Shown in pieces: positions 42,977 through 53,286 of a stretch of DNA of 64,000 nucleotides (positions are counted from its first letter, which is position 1; every line of letters starts with the position of its first letter). The position numbers and the translations under genes were made by a program. This DNA is from Allostella sp. ATCC 35155 (GTDB taxonomy: Bacteria > Pseudomonadota > Alphaproteobacteria > ATCC43930 > Allostellaceae): contig AP019701.1 of the NCBI GenBank assembly GCA_006738865.1, positions 3,158,001-3,222,000 on the forward strand, written 5' to 3'. A model generated the notes under the pieces. It had not been told where the DNA came from. It did not search any database and saw only the letters and a list, made by a program, of their open reading frames with translations.

Positions 42977-44572
42977 TCAGTAGCCGAGCGCGCAGCCGTC
43001 CTTGCGCTTCTCCGAGCCGCCGATCAGCACGCCCCGCTCGTGGTCGATCCAGATCGCCTGGGCGCCGCCGACGGGCGTGTCGAAGCTGCCGATGACATGG
43101 CCGCGCGCGGCGAGGTCGGCGCGGACATCCTCGGCAACCGGATCCTCGAGCTGGAGCTCGCCCTCGTAGGCGAAGGTGCGCGGGCGCTCGATCGCCTCCT
43201 GCGGGTCGTCACCGCGGTCGAGGATGTTCGAGACGAGGTTGGCATGGCCGACCGACTGGTAGTGGCCGCCCATGACGCCGAACGGCATGACGGCCTTGCC
43301 GTCCTTCATCAGCATGCCGGGGATGATGGTGTGGAACGGCCGCTTGCCGCCCTCGATCCGGCTCGGGTGCGTGTCGTCGATGCGGAAGCCCATGCCGCGG
43401 TTCTGCAGGATGACGCCCGACTTCGGCGCCGTGATGCCGCTGCCGAAACCGGCGAACAGCGAGTTGATGAAGGAGACGGCGTTGCGGTCCTTGTCGACGA
43501 CGCAGAGGTAGGTCGTGTCCTTGTGCTCGACGCCGTTGTAGTGGACGCCGGGATGGGCCTCGTCCATGCGGATGCGGCCACGGATCGAATCCGCCTCCTG
43601 GGTCGACAGCAGCCGTTCGATCGGCACCTCGGCGAAGCGCTGGTCGGCGAAATAGGTGTCGCGGCGCCAGTAGGCGGCCTTGCCGGCCTCGGCCAGCAGG
43701 TGGATGCGGTCCGCCTCCGACATCGCACCCTCAGACAGGTCGTAGCCCGCCAGCACGTTGAGGATGATGAGCGCGGTCAACCCCTGCCCGTTCGGCGGGA
43801 TCTCGCAGACGTCATAGCCGCGATAGCGGGTCTGCACCGGCGTCACATACTCCGCCTCCTGGGCGGCGAAGTCCGACAGTTCGTGCAGGCCGCCCAGCGA
43901 CTTCAGCTTGGTGACGATGTCCTCGGCGACCCGGCCTTCGTAGAAGCCGGCACGGCCCTTCTCGCCGATGAGGCGCAGGGTCGCGCCGAGTTCGGGCGAG
44001 CGATGCTTCTCGCCCACCCCCGGCGCCCGGCCGTTCGGCAGGTAGGAGCGCTTGGTGTCCGGGTCGGACGACAGCTTCGCGACGCTGCCCGCCCAGTCGT
44101 GCGCGACGCGCGGGGTCAGGATGAAGCCTTCCTCGGCCGCCTGGATGGCCGGGGCCAGCAGCTCCGACATGGGCATGGTGCCATGGTCGGCGGCGAGCTT
44201 GCACCAAGCGTCGATCGCGCCGGGGATCGTCACCGCATGCGGCGTCTTCATCTCGATCTTGGAGATGCCGCGATCCTTGTACCAGCCGACGTTCGCCTTG
44301 GCCGGCGCCCGGCCCGAGCCGTTGAGGCCGATCGGCGCGCCCGACTTCGGGCAGTAGATGACGAAGCAGTCGCCGCCGATGCCGGTAGACTGCGGCTCGA
44401 TCACCGACAGCATGGCGATCGCGGTGATCGCCGCGTCCATGGCGTTGCCGCCCTTCCGCAGCACGTCGAGGCCGGCCAGGGTCGCACGCGGATGGGCGGT
44501 CGCCACCATGCCGTCCTCGGCGTAGGAGGCGGAGCGGCCGACATTGAAGTCGCGGATCGGCGATGCGCGCAT
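42977..44572 (-). CDS. Gamma-glutamyltransferase family protein, no signal peptide
   Basis: This 531-aa Ntn-hydrolase is a GGT homologue: MVATAHPRATLAGLDVLRKGGNAMDAAIT at the N-terminus is spread over residues 22-50, and the autoprocessing Thr lies near residue 353 in KDTTYLCVVDKD, followed by NSLFAGFGSG and the PFHTIIPGM loop. GGTs transfer or hydrolyse gamma-glutamyl groups. Most bacterial GGTs are periplasmic, yet no signal peptide is present, and the usual TTH after cleavage is TTY. This suggests a cytosolic acylase-like member acting on another amide. It probably heads the EamA/acetamidase operon. Confidence 0.92.
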   Translation of the reverse strand: MRASPIRDFNVGRSASYAEDGMVATAHPRATLAGLDVLRKGGNAMDAAITAIAMLSVIEPQSTGIGGDCFVIYCPKSGAPIGLNGSGRAPAKANVGWYKDRGISKIEMKTPHAVTIPGAIDAWCKLAADHGTMPMSELLAPAIQAAEEGFILTPRVAHDWAGSVAKLSSDPDTKRSYLPNGRAPGVGEKHRSPELGATLRLIGEKGRAGFYEGRVAEDIVTKLKSLGGLHELSDFAAQEAEYVTPVQTRYRGYDVCEIPPNGQGLTALIILNVLAGYDLSEGAMSEADRIHLLAEAGKAAYWRRDTYFADQRFAEVPIERLLSTQEADSIRGRIRMDEAHPGVHYNGVEHKDTTYLCVVDKDRNAVSFINSLFAGFGSGITAPKSGVILQNRGMGFRIDDTHPSRIEGGKRPFHTIIPGMLMKDGKAVMPFGVMGGHYQSVGHANLVSNILDRGDDPQEAIERPRTFAYEGELQLEDPVAEDVRADLAARGHVIGSFDTPVGGAQAIWIDHERGVLIGGSEKRKDGCALGY

Positions 44573-44698
44573 GGTCTATCGTTCCTTGTCAGCGGAATGC
44601 GGGGTGCGAAGGGAGGTCGACTGCGATCATAGCCCCCGCCCGCGCCCGCGTGCTAGCCTTGCTCGTCCCGTCCCGTTCCCTGCCCCCTCCCAGGTGCC

Positions 44699-46753
44699 AT
44701 GCCCGCCTTTGCCGGCCCCGTCCGCATCGCCGTCGACATCGGCGGCACCTTCACCGACCTGCAGATCCTGGACGAGACGACCGGCGAGACCGCAGCCCAC
44801 AAGACGCCGACGACGCCGGGCGACCCTTCGGAGGGCCTGATGCTGGGGATCGGCGAGGCGGCCCGCCATCTCGGCTTCCCCCTGTCCGCGGTGACCGGCC
44901 TGATGCACGGCACCACGATCGCGACCAACGCGGTGCTGGAGCGCCGGCTGGCGCGCGGCGCCCTCGTCACCACCGCCGGCTTCGAGGACGTGCTGGAGAT
45001 CGGGCGCCATGTCCGGCGGGAGGTCTATTCGCGCGTCGCCGAGCCGCGCACGCTGCTGATCCCGCGGCGCCGGCGCTTCGGCGTGCGCGAGCGCCTGGAC
45101 GCGACGGGCGCGATCGTGACGCCGCTCGACGAGGCCGATGCCCGCCGCATCGCCGGCGCGATCCGCGCGGCCGGCATCGACGTCGTGGTCGTCGCCCTCC
45201 TCCACGCCTATGCCGACCCCACCCACGAGGAGCGGCTGGCGGCGATCCTGCGGGAGGAGATTCCCGGCTGCCACATCTCGCGCTCGAGCGCGATCAGCCC
45301 CGAGATCCGCGAGTTCGAGCGGACATCGACAGCCGTGCTCAACGCCCTCCTCATGCCGGTGGTCGCGTCCTATGTCGATCGCCTGCGCGAACGCACCCGG
45401 GCCGCGGGCTTTTCCGCCCCCATCTATCTCGTCCAGTCCAACGGCGGCGTGACGACGCCCGAGGTGGCAGCCGAGGAGCCGGCGCGCCTCCTCCTCTCGG
45501 GCCCCTCGGGCGGCGCGCTGGCGGCCGAGACGCTGGCGACGGCGCTGGACCGGCCGAACCTCGTTGCCGTCGACATGGGCGGCACCAGCTTCGACGTCTC
45601 GATCGTCAGCGACGGGCGCACCCGCCTCGTCACCCAGGGCGAGATCGACGGCTGCCCGGTGCGCCTGCCGATGATCGAGATCCGCACGATCGGCGCCGGC
45701 GGCGGCTCGATCGCCGCGGTCGACGCAACCGGCCGGCTGACGGTCGGCCCGGCCAGCGCCGGCGCCCGGCCCGGACCCGCCTGCTATGGCCGCGGCGGGC
45801 GGCTCGCGACCGTGACCGACGCCAACCTCGTGCTCGGGCGGCTCGATCCCGCCTTCTTCCTCGGCGGCGCCATGTGCCTCGATGCCGATGCCGCCGGCAC
45901 CGCGGTGGCCGAGGGCGTCGCGGGCCCGCTCGGCCTGTCGCTGGAGGCGGCTGCCGCCGGCCTCGTCGCCGTCGGCGTCGCAACCATGGCGAACGCGACA
46001 CGGCTATCCCTCTTCGAGAAGGGGCTCGACCCGCGCGATTTCGCCGTCGTCTCGTTCGGCGGCGCCGCCGGCCTGCACGCGGCGGAGGTGGCGGAGGCGC
46101 TCGGCGCGCCGACCGTGATCTTCCCGCGCGACCCGGGCACGCTCAGCGCCTGGGGCATGCTCTTCGCCGACATCGTGCACGACCTCGCGCGCTCGCGCCT
46201 CGTCCCGGCGACGGCCGAGGCCGTGCCGCTGCTGGCGGCGCTGGTCACCGCGCTCCGCGTCGACGGGGAGGCCCTGCTGGCGCAGGACGGCGTTTCCGCC
46301 GCCGACCGCGCCTGCCGCTTCGCACTCGACCTGCGCTACAAGGGCCAAGCCTACGAGATCACCGTGCCGCTGGCCGAGGAAACGTTCGACGCGGCCGCGC
46401 TGGCCGAGGCGGTTGCCGAGTTCCACCGCCGCCACCAGGCGCAGTACGCCCACAGCGATCCCGACGCGGTGCCCGACGTCGTCACCGTCCGCCTCTCCGC
46501 CGTCGGCCACCTCGCCAAGCCGCGCCCCCGCCCCTTCGCGGCGGCCGCGACACGCGCGGCCAAGGGCCGACGCCGCACCTGGGTCGGCGACGCCTGGATC
46601 GACGTTCCGGTCTTCGACCGCGACGCCCTCGACGCCGCCCCGCTCGCCGGCCCCGCCATCGTGGAAGAGCCGCACTCGACCCTGTGGCTGCCGCCCGGCT
46701 GGACGATGACGCCCGCCGCCACCGGCGATCTCATCGCCGAGCGGCCCGCGTAG
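44699..46753 (+). CDS. hyuA: Hydantoinase/oxoprolinase subunit A (HyuA), second copy
   Basis: This 684-aa protein is a complete HyuA: the DIGGTFTDLQILDETTG ATP loop near residue 14, MHGTTIATNAVLERR near 70, the second phosphate block DMGGTSFDVSIV near 290, and YKGQAYEITVPL near 545. It hydrolyses ATP to open a cyclic amide. Unlike the pair at 1-2565, no hyuB follows; the next gene is convergent leuD. The nearest hyuB is at 51622. It is divergent from the GGT gene (126-bp gap). Confidence 0.93.
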   Translation: MPAFAGPVRIAVDIGGTFTDLQILDETTGETAAHKTPTTPGDPSEGLMLGIGEAARHLGFPLSAVTGLMHGTTIATNAVLERRLARGALVTTAGFEDVLEIGRHVRREVYSRVAEPRTLLIPRRRRFGVRERLDATGAIVTPLDEADARRIAGAIRAAGIDVVVVALLHAYADPTHEERLAAILREEIPGCHISRSSAISPEIREFERTSTAVLNALLMPVVASYVDRLRERTRAAGFSAPIYLVQSNGGVTTPEVAAEEPARLLLSGPSGGALAAETLATALDRPNLVAVDMGGTSFDVSIVSDGRTRLVTQGEIDGCPVRLPMIEIRTIGAGGGSIAAVDATGRLTVGPASAGARPGPACYGRGGRLATVTDANLVLGRLDPAFFLGGAMCLDADAAGTAVAEGVAGPLGLSLEAAAAGLVAVGVATMANATRLSLFEKGLDPRDFAVVSFGGAAGLHAAEVAEALGAPTVIFPRDPGTLSAWGMLFADIVHDLARSRLVPATAEAVPLLAALVTALRVDGEALLAQDGVSAADRACRFALDLRYKGQAYEITVPLAEETFDAAALAEAVAEFHRRHQAQYAHSDPDAVPDVVTVRLSAVGHLAKPRPRPFAAAATRAAKGRRRTWVGDAWIDVPVFDRDALDAAPLAGPAIVEEPHSTLWLPPGWTMTPAATGDLIAERPA

Positions 46754-46783
46754 GCAGGCAGAGTCGCTGCCGCCGGCTCCCGT

Positions 46784-47401
46784 TCAGCCTGCTCGCGCGG
46801 CCCACGGCCGGCGCCTGGCATAGCCCGCCTCGAACCGTTCGATCGCGGCCGCACCGGCGAGCGTCGCGCCGATTTCGTCGAGGCCCTCGAGCAGGCAGCG
46901 GCGGCGCCAGGGGTCGACCGCGAAGTCGTGGCGGGTTCCGTCGGGGGCGACCAGGGCTTGGCTTTCGAGGTCGATGGTGAAGACGGCGTTGGCGCCCTGG
47001 CCCGCCTGCTCCATGAGGTCGGTCACCACGGCCGCCGGCAGGCGCACCGGCAGGATGCCGTTGCGGAAGCAGTTGCCGTAGAAGATGTCGGCGAAGCTGG
47101 GCGCGACGATGGCGCGGAAGCCGAAGTCGCGCAGCGCCCAGGGCGCATGCTCCCGCGAGGAGCCGCAGCCGAAATTGGCGCCGGCGACCAGGATCTTCGC
47201 GTGCCGCCAGGGCTCGCGGTTGAGCACGAAGTCGGGCCGCTCGCTACCGTCGGGAAAACGGCGCAGGCCGTTGAAGGCATGGGGGCCGAGGCCGCCGCGC
47301 TCCATCGTCACGCCGAACTCGGCCGGAATGATGACGTCGGTGTCGACATTGTCGATCGGCAGCGGCGCGGCCACCGAAGCGACGCGGACGAACGGTTCCA
47401 T
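46784..47401 (-). CDS. leuD: 3-isopropylmalate dehydratase small subunit (LeuD)
   Basis: This 205-aa protein is the swivel-domain subunit of isopropylmalate isomerase. NVDTDVIIPAEF near residue 18 and the substrate loop FGCGSSREHAPWAL near residue 75 are diagnostic, as is FADIFYGNCFRNGILPV. It works with LeuC in leucine synthesis or in a related hydro-lyase reaction. The stop of leuC overlaps its start by one base (TGATG). Confidence 0.93.
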   Translation of the reverse strand: MEPFVRVASVAAPLPIDNVDTDVIIPAEFGVTMERGGLGPHAFNGLRRFPDGSERPDFVLNREPWRHAKILVAGANFGCGSSREHAPWALRDFGFRAIVAPSFADIFYGNCFRNGILPVRLPAAVVTDLMEQAGQGANAVFTIDLESQALVAPDGTRHDFAVDPWRRRCLLEGLDEIGATLAGAAAIERFEAGYARRRPWAARAG

Positions 47402-48792
47402 CAGATCATCTCCCGCACGTCGACGAAGCGGCCGGCGATCGCCGCCGCCGCCGCCATGGCCGGGCTGACGAGGTGGGTGCGCGCGCCCGGCCCCTGCCGG
47501 CCCTCGAAGTTGCGGTTGGAGGTGGAGGCGCAGCGTTCGCCCGCCGGCACCCGGTCGCCGTTGATGGCGACGCACATCGAGCAGCCGGGCTCGTGCCACT
47601 GGAATCCGGCCTCTATGAAGATGCGGTCGAGGCCCTCGGCCTCCGCCGCCCGCCGGACGAGGCCGGAGCCGGGCACGACCTGGGCGATGACGCCGTCCGC
47701 GACCCGGCGCCCGCGCGCCACGGCCGCCGCCGCCCGGAGGTCGGAGAGCCGGGCGTTGGTGCAGGAGCCGATGAAGACGCGCGACGGCCGGATGGCGGTC
47801 ATGGCCGTTCCGGGGGCGAGGTCCATGTAGGCGAGTGCACGCCGCGCCGCCTGGCGCAGGCCCGCATCCGCGATCGCCTCGGGATCGGGCACGCGGCCCG
47901 TCACCGCCACCGTCTGGGCCGGATTGATACCCCAGGTGACCTGCGGCTCGAGGCCGGAGACGTCGACCGCGACCTCGCGGTCGAAGCGGGCGCCGGGGTC
48001 GCTGGCGAGCGTGCGCCAGTGGCCCGTCGCCGCCTGCCAGTCGGCGCCCGACGGCGCCATCGGCCGTCCTTCGAGCCAGTCCAGCGTGGTGGCATCCGGC
48101 GCGATCATGCCGGTGCGGGCGCCCGCCTCGATCGTCATGTTGCAGAGCGTCATCCGCTCTTCCATGGCCATTGCCGCGACCGTGGGCCCGGCATACTCGA
48201 TGGCGTGGCCGGCCCCGCCCGCCGCCCCGATCGACGCGATGACCGCCAGCGCCACATCCTTCGCCGCGACGCCGGGGCCGGGCCGGCCGGCAATCGTGAT
48301 CCGCATCTCCCGCGGGCGGGTCTGGACCAGCGTCTGGGTGGCGATGACGTGCTCGACCTCCGAGGTGCCGATGCCGAAGGCGAGCGCGCCGAAGGCGCCA
48401 TGCGTCGAGGTATGGCTGTCGCCGCAGACGACGGTGAGGCCGGGCAGGACGAAGCCCTGCTCGGGCCCGACGACATGGACGATCCCCTGGGTCGGGCTGC
48501 CGAGCGGCAGCACGGGAATCCCGAACTCCCGCGCGTTCGCCTCCAGCGCGGCGATCTGGACCGCCAGGCGCGGTGCGGCGGCGCGTCCGTCGGTCGGCAC
48601 CAGATGGTCGGCGACGGCGAGCGAGGCGGCCGGATGGCGGGCCCTCCGCCCCTCCGCGCGCAGGGCCGAGAAGGCCTGCGGACTGGTGGCGTCGTGGACC
48701 AGGTGGCGGTCGATATAGAGGAGAACGGAGCCGTCCGGGCGCTCTTCGACGACGTGGTCGTCCCAGACCTTGGAGAACAGGGTGGTGGCCAT
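47401..48792 (-). CDS. leuC: 3-isopropylmalate dehydratase large subunit (LeuC)
   Basis: This 463-aa subunit carries the [4Fe-4S] cluster that activates the substrate hydroxyl. Cluster cysteines are in [14 protein letters not shown] and [14 protein letters not shown], and [20 protein letters not shown] is the family signature. Length is normal for LeuC. leuB and leuA are absent here and the pair lies among catabolic genes, so a specialised paralogue acting on another 2-hydroxy acid is possible. It is divergent from the ABC transporter operon (120-bp gap). Confidence 0.94.
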   Translation of the reverse strand: MATTLFSKVWDDHVVEERPDGSVLLYIDRHLVHDATSPQAFSALRAEGRRARHPAASLAVADHLVPTDGRAAAPRLAVQIAALEANAREFGIPVLPLGSPTQGIVHVVGPEQGFVLPGLTVVCGDSHTSTHGAFGALAFGIGTSEVEHVIATQTLVQTRPREMRITIAGRPGPGVAAKDVALAVIASIGAAGGAGHAIEYAGPTVAAMAMEERMTLCNMTIEAGARTGMIAPDATTLDWLEGRPMAPSGADWQAATGHWRTLASDPGARFDREVAVDVSGLEPQVTWGINPAQTVAVTGRVPDPEAIADAGLRQAARRALAYMDLAPGTAMTAIRPSRVFIGSCTNARLSDLRAAAAVARGRRVADGVIAQVVPGSGLVRRAAEAEGLDRIFIEAGFQWHEPGCSMCVAINGDRVPAGERCASTSNRNFEGRQGPGARTHLVSPAMAAAAAIAGRFVDVREMI

Positions 48793-48912
48793 GGGGCCAG
48801 TCTGCCATGGCGCCACAGATTTGTGGACGGTCCCGCCGGCTCGGGGCATCCTGCCGGCCTTCCGGGGAACGCGAGATTCTCCTGCGACAAACCAACGTGG
48901 AGGAACGGACCC

Positions 48913-49974
48913 ATGCTGAACAAGCGCCTCGGCCGCCGCCGGCTGCTTCAGTCGACGGCCGCAATCGCCGGTGCCGGCCTCGTCGGCGGCGCCTGGACCG
49001 GCCCGCTCTTCGCGCAGGGCAAGATCGAGAAGCCGAAGGTGGCGCTCGCGGTCGGCGGCAAGTCCGCCCTCTACTACCTCGCGTTGACGATCGCCGAGCA
49101 GAAGGGCTTCTTCAAGGACGAGGGTCTCGACGTCGAGATCAGCGACTTCGCGGGCGGCAGCCGCTCGCTGCAGGCGCTCGTCGGCGGCAGCGCCGATGTC
49201 GTGGCCGGAGCCTACGAGCACACGATCCGAATGCAGGCGCGCGGCCAGATGGTCCAGGCCTTCGTGCTGATCGGCCGCGGCATGCAGATCGCCATCGGCA
49301 TCAAGAGCGACCGCGCCGGCAAGGTGAAGTCGGCGGCCGACGTCAAGGGCATGAAGTTCGGCGTCAGCGCCCCCGGATCGAGCACGCACATGCTGGTCAA
49401 CTACTGGATCAGCAAGGCGGGCCTGAAGCCGTCCGACGTCGCGGCGATCGGCGTCGGCGCCGGCGCCTCGGTGGTGGCCGCGGTCGAGAAGGGCGAGATC
49501 GACGGCATCTCCCAGACCGATCCCGCCGTGACGATGCTGCAGCAGCAGGGCTCCATCAAGGTCGTCCTCGACACCCGCACCATGCAGGGCAACATCGACG
49601 TCTTCGGCGGCCCGCTGCCGGCCGCCTCGCTCTACTCCACCGCCGACTTCGTCAAGGCGAACCCGAACACGGTGCAGGCGCTGGCCAACGCCATCGTTCG
49701 TGCCAACCGCTGGCTGCAGTCGGCGACGCCCGACCAGGTCGCCGACACGGTGCCGAAGGGCTATCTCCTCGGCGACCGGGAACTCTACAAGAAGGCCTTC
49801 TCGAATGTGCGCGAGGTCATGTCGCCCGACGGCGTGATGCCCGAGGGCGCGCCCTCGACCTGCCTCAAGTTCATGGCGGCGTCCGACGCGAACGTGAAGC
49901 CCGACGCGGTCAAGCTCGACCTCACCTGGACCAACGCCTTCGCCAAGAAGGCGAGCGAGAAGTACAAGGCCTGA
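48913..49974 (+). CDS. ABC transporter substrate-binding protein, NMT1/SsuA/TauA-like
   Basis: This 353-aa periplasmic protein starts with a twin-arginine-like signal ([18 protein letters not shown]), followed by [34 protein letters not shown] and [17 protein letters not shown]. These are hallmarks of the nitrate/sulfonate/taurine/thiamine-precursor binding family. GTGGAGGAACG gives the ribosome binding site. ATPase (8 nt later) and permease genes follow, completing an importer, and hyuB closes the operon. The ligand may therefore be a hydantoin-like or related amide compound. Confidence 0.92.
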   Translation: MLNKRLGRRRLLQSTAAIAGAGLVGGAWTGPLFAQGKIEKPKVALAVGGKSALYYLALTIAEQKGFFKDEGLDVEISDFAGGSRSLQALVGGSADVVAGAYEHTIRMQARGQMVQAFVLIGRGMQIAIGIKSDRAGKVKSAADVKGMKFGVSAPGSSTHMLVNYWISKAGLKPSDVAAIGVGAGASVVAAVEKGEIDGISQTDPAVTMLQQQGSIKVVLDTRTMQGNIDVFGGPLPAASLYSTADFVKANPNTVQALANAIVRANRWLQSATPDQVADTVPKGYLLGDRELYKKAFSNVREVMSPDGVMPEGAPSTCLKFMAASDANVKPDAVKLDLTWTNAFAKKASEKYKA

Positions 49975-49981
49975 CCCGCCC

Positions 49982-50797
49982 ATGGCCACTCCGGCGCTGG
50001 CACTGCGCGACATCACCTGCCGCTTCCCGTCGCCGGACGGCCAGGGCACCTACACCGCCGTCGCCGACACGACACTGGTCATCGAGGCCGGCCAGTTCGT
50101 GTCGGTGGTCGGGCCGACCGGCTGCGGCAAGTCGACCTTGCTGAACGTGGCGGCGGGGCTGCTGGCCCCGTCGTCCGGGACGGTCGAGGTGTTCGGCGAA
50201 CCGATGGTGTTCGACGGCCAGGTCAATCGGCGCGCCGGCTACATGTTCCAGTCCGACGCGCTGATGCCCTGGCGGAACGCCATCGGCAACGTCGTCGCCG
50301 GCCTGGAATTCCGCGGCGTGCCGAAGCGCGAGGCGGTCGAGCAGGGCCAGGAATGGCTGCGTCGCGTCGGCCTCGCCGGCTTCGGCGACCGCTATCCGCA
50401 CCATCTCTCGGGCGGCATGCGCAAGCGTCTGGCGCTCGCCCAGACGCTGATCCTCGATCCCGACATCCTGCTCATGGACGAGCCCTTCTCGGCCCTCGAC
50501 GTGCAGACGCGCCAGCTGATGGAGAACGAGCTGCTGGCGCTGTGGGCGGCCGACCGCAAGACGGTGCTGTTCATCACCCACGACCTGGAGGAGGCGATCG
50601 CCCTGTCGGACCGCGTCGTCGCGCTGTCCGCCGGGCCGGCGACGCGGCCGATCGGCGACTTCGCGATCGAGCTGGATCGCCCCCGCGACGTCGCGGAGAT
50701 CCGGATGGAGCCGGGCTTCCTCACCTATCATCGTCAGATCTGGGACGTCATGAAGGAAGAAGTCCTCAAGGCCTATGCCAAGCAACGGGCGGCCTGA
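49982..50797 (+). CDS. ABC transporter ATP-binding protein (SsuB/TauB/NrtD type)
   Basis: This 271-aa ATPase has Walker A (GPTGCGKST, ~residue 44), the Q-loop ([16 protein letters not shown]), the signature [13 protein letters not shown] (~143), Walker B (ILLMDEPF) with the catalytic Glu, and the switch His in FITHDLEEA. The LMPWRNA segment is typical of the nitrate/sulfonate importer branch. It lies between the binding-protein and permease genes with gaps of 7 and 3 nt. Confidence 0.96.
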   Translation: MATPALALRDITCRFPSPDGQGTYTAVADTTLVIEAGQFVSVVGPTGCGKSTLLNVAAGLLAPSSGTVEVFGEPMVFDGQVNRRAGYMFQSDALMPWRNAIGNVVAGLEFRGVPKREAVEQGQEWLRRVGLAGFGDRYPHHLSGGMRKRLALAQTLILDPDILLMDEPFSALDVQTRQLMENELLALWAADRKTVLFITHDLEEAIALSDRVVALSAGPATRPIGDFAIELDRPRDVAEIRMEPGFLTYHRQIWDVMKEEVLKAYAKQRAA

Positions 50798-50800
50798 GCC

Positions 50801-51625
50801 ATGGCGACCCGCCCCCGCATCAACCAGGTTCGCCTGCGCGTCTATCAGGTGCTGCTGCTGGCCCTCGTCCTCGGCGCCTGGCACGTCCTGACCCAGCCGG
50901 GCCTGCTGCCGAACTTCTATTTCTCGGCCGACAACCGCGCCGCCTTCTTCTTCGGCGAGCCGCTGAAGGTGGCCGGGCGCATCGTCGACTGGTTCGTCGG
51001 CGGCGAGATCTACGGGCATCTCTGGATCACGCTCGTCGAAACCGCGCTCGCCTTCGCCATCGGCTCGATCTCGGGCCTCCTGATCGGCCTGTGGCTCGGC
51101 CTGTCGCCGATGGCGTCGGCCATCCTCGACCCCTACATCAAGGCCGCCAACTCCATGCCGCGCGTCGTGCTGGCGCCGATCTTCGCGGTCTGGTTCGGGC
51201 TCGGCATGTGGTCGAAGGTGGCGCTCGGCGTCACGCTGGTCTTCTTCATCGTCTTCTTCAACGTCTATCAGGGCGTGCGCGAGGTCAGCCCGAACATCCT
51301 CGCCAATGCGCGCATGCTGGGCGCGAACCGCCGCCAGCTCCTCTCGGCGATCTACCTGCCGAGCGCCATGAGCTGGGTCTTCGCCAGCCTGCACAACGCG
51401 GTCGGCCTCGCCTTCGTCGGTGCGGTGGTCGGCGAATACCTGGGCTCCGCGCGCGGCGTCGGCTACCTCATCCTCCAGGCCGAGACGACGTTCGACATCA
51501 ACACCGTCTTCGCCGGCATCTTCGTGCTGACCGCCTTCGCCCTGCTGCTCGACGGCGCCGTCGGCGTGATCGAGCGGCGCCTGATGACCTGGCAGCCGCG
51601 CGCGGCGGAAACCGAGCGGACATGA
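50801..51625 (+). CDS. ABC transporter permease (SsuC/TauC type)
   Basis: This 274-aa inner-membrane protein has six predicted helices and the cytosolic EAA-like loop coupling it to the ATPase (NARMLGANRRQLLSAIYLPSAM). LWITLVETALAFAIGSISG is typical of the family. The stop overlaps the start of hyuB (ATGA at 51622-51625), so transporter and enzyme subunit are translationally coupled. Confidence 0.95.
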   Translation: MATRPRINQVRLRVYQVLLLALVLGAWHVLTQPGLLPNFYFSADNRAAFFFGEPLKVAGRIVDWFVGGEIYGHLWITLVETALAFAIGSISGLLIGLWLGLSPMASAILDPYIKAANSMPRVVLAPIFAVWFGLGMWSKVALGVTLVFFIVFFNVYQGVREVSPNILANARMLGANRRQLLSAIYLPSAMSWVFASLHNAVGLAFVGAVVGEYLGSARGVGYLILQAETTFDINTVFAGIFVLTAFALLLDGAVGVIERRLMTWQPRAAETERT

Positions 51626-53277
51626 GCGGAGCGCCCGGCCCGGCCGGCCTCGACCCGATCCGGCTCGAGATCATCCGCCACGCGCTGGTCGCGGCGGCGG
51701 AGGAGATGAGCGTCACCGTCTGGCGGACCAGCCGGTCCTCGGTCGTGCGGGAGATCCTCGACTATTCGACCTGCGTCTTCGACGCCGAGGGGCGCAGCGT
51801 CGCCCAGGCGGCGCGCATGCCGGTGCACCTCAATTCGATGCCGAGCTGCCTCGCCGACATCCTGGCCGGCCCCTTCCCGCTCGATCGCTGGGAGGACGGC
51901 GACGTCATCGTCACCAACGACCCCTATGCCGGCGGCCAGCACCTGCCGGACATCCAGACCTTCAAGCCAGTCTTCGTCGATGGCCGGCTCGTCGCCATCG
52001 CCGGCATCCTCGTCCACCATCTCGACGTCGGCGGCGGCGCGCCCGGCAGCTACTACGCCCAGGCGACCGAGATTTTCCACGAGGGGTTCCGCATCCCGCC
52101 CCTGAAGCTGGTCGAGCGCGGCCGGCGCAACGAGGCGGTGATCCAGCTGCTGCTGCGCAACAGCCGCGAGCCGGAGAATGTCGGCGGCGACTTCGCCTCG
52201 CAGCTCGCCGCCCTCGACGTCGGCGTCGCCAACCTGCAGCGCCTCGCCCGGCGCTGGGGCGCGTCAACCCTGCAGGCCGCGGCCGATGCCATCCTCGACC
52301 AGTCGGAGGCGGCCATGCGCCGCGCCATCGCCGCCATGCCGGACGGCAGCTGGAGCTTCACCGACCATGTCGACGACGACGGCATCGAGGATCGCCCGCT
52401 CGCCGTGCATGCGAGGCTGACGGTCGCGGGCGAGCGCATCGCGGTCGACCTCGCCGGCTCCAGCCCGCAGGCCGCGGGGCCGGTCAACTGCACCCTCAAC
52501 ATGACCAGTTCGGCCGTCATCTGCGGCGTCATGATGGCGATCGGCGCCGACATCCCGGCCAATGCCGGCTGCTATCGCCCGATCGCGATCTCGGCCCCGC
52601 CGGGATCGGTGGTCAACGCGCAGTCGCCGGCACCGGTCGCCAACCGCATGGCGACTGGCCACCGCATCGTCAACACGGTGATGGGCGCCTTCGCCGCCGC
52701 CCTGCCCGGCCAGATCCCCGCCGCCTATTACGGCGTCAGCTACGCCTATGCCGTCGCGACGACGCGGGGCGACGGCCGCCGCCAAGTCTATTTCGACCTC
52801 GAATGCGGCGGCTGGGGCGGCCATCCCGACGCCGACGGCGCATCGGCCTTCTCCTGCGGCTTCCACAACATCTCGAGTTCGCCGGTCGAGATGATCGAGG
52901 CGACCTATCCCGTGCGCTTCCTGCGCTATGGCCTTGCACCCGACACCGGTGGCGCCGGCCATCGCCGCGGCGGCACGGGGCTGGAGCGCAGCTTCGAGGT
53001 GACGGCACCCGAGGGCCGGCTCGCCGCCAACCTCGACCGCTTCAAGTTCGCCCCCTACGGCCTCGAAGGCGGTGCGCCCGGCGCTACCGGCCGGCTGGAG
53101 GTGCGCCGCGGCGGCGGTGCCTGGGAATCCCTGCCGTCCAAGGTCTCCGGCCTGCCGCTGGCCGCCGGCGACGCCGTCCGCCTCGTCACCTCCGGCGGCG
53201 GCGGCTGGGGCGATCCCGCCCGGCGCGAGGCCGAGCGCATCGCCGACGACATCGCCGACGGCTACGTCACCGGTTGA
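51622..53277 (+). CDS. hyuB: Hydantoinase/oxoprolinase subunit B (HyuB), second copy
   Basis: This 551-aa HyuB shows NDPYAGGQHLPDIQ near residue 98, HHLDVGGGAPGSYY near 131 and the end block SGGGGWGDPARRE. It is coupled by a 4-nt overlap to an ABC permease rather than to a hyuA. Its most likely partner is the lone HyuA at 44699-46753, which lies beyond leuCD. It shares family motifs with the HyuB at 895-2565 but is clearly diverged. Confidence 0.93.
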   Translation: MSGAPGPAGLDPIRLEIIRHALVAAAEEMSVTVWRTSRSSVVREILDYSTCVFDAEGRSVAQAARMPVHLNSMPSCLADILAGPFPLDRWEDGDVIVTNDPYAGGQHLPDIQTFKPVFVDGRLVAIAGILVHHLDVGGGAPGSYYAQATEIFHEGFRIPPLKLVERGRRNEAVIQLLLRNSREPENVGGDFASQLAALDVGVANLQRLARRWGASTLQAAADAILDQSEAAMRRAIAAMPDGSWSFTDHVDDDGIEDRPLAVHARLTVAGERIAVDLAGSSPQAAGPVNCTLNMTSSAVICGVMMAIGADIPANAGCYRPIAISAPPGSVVNAQSPAPVANRMATGHRIVNTVMGAFAAALPGQIPAAYYGVSYAYAVATTRGDGRRQVYFDLECGGWGGHPDADGASAFSCGFHNISSSPVEMIEATYPVRFLRYGLAPDTGGAGHRRGGTGLERSFEVTAPEGRLAANLDRFKFAPYGLEGGAPGATGRLEVRRGGGAWESLPSKVSGLPLAAGDAVRLVTSGGGGWGDPARREAERIADDIADGYVTG

Positions 53278-53286
53278 CGCACCGGC

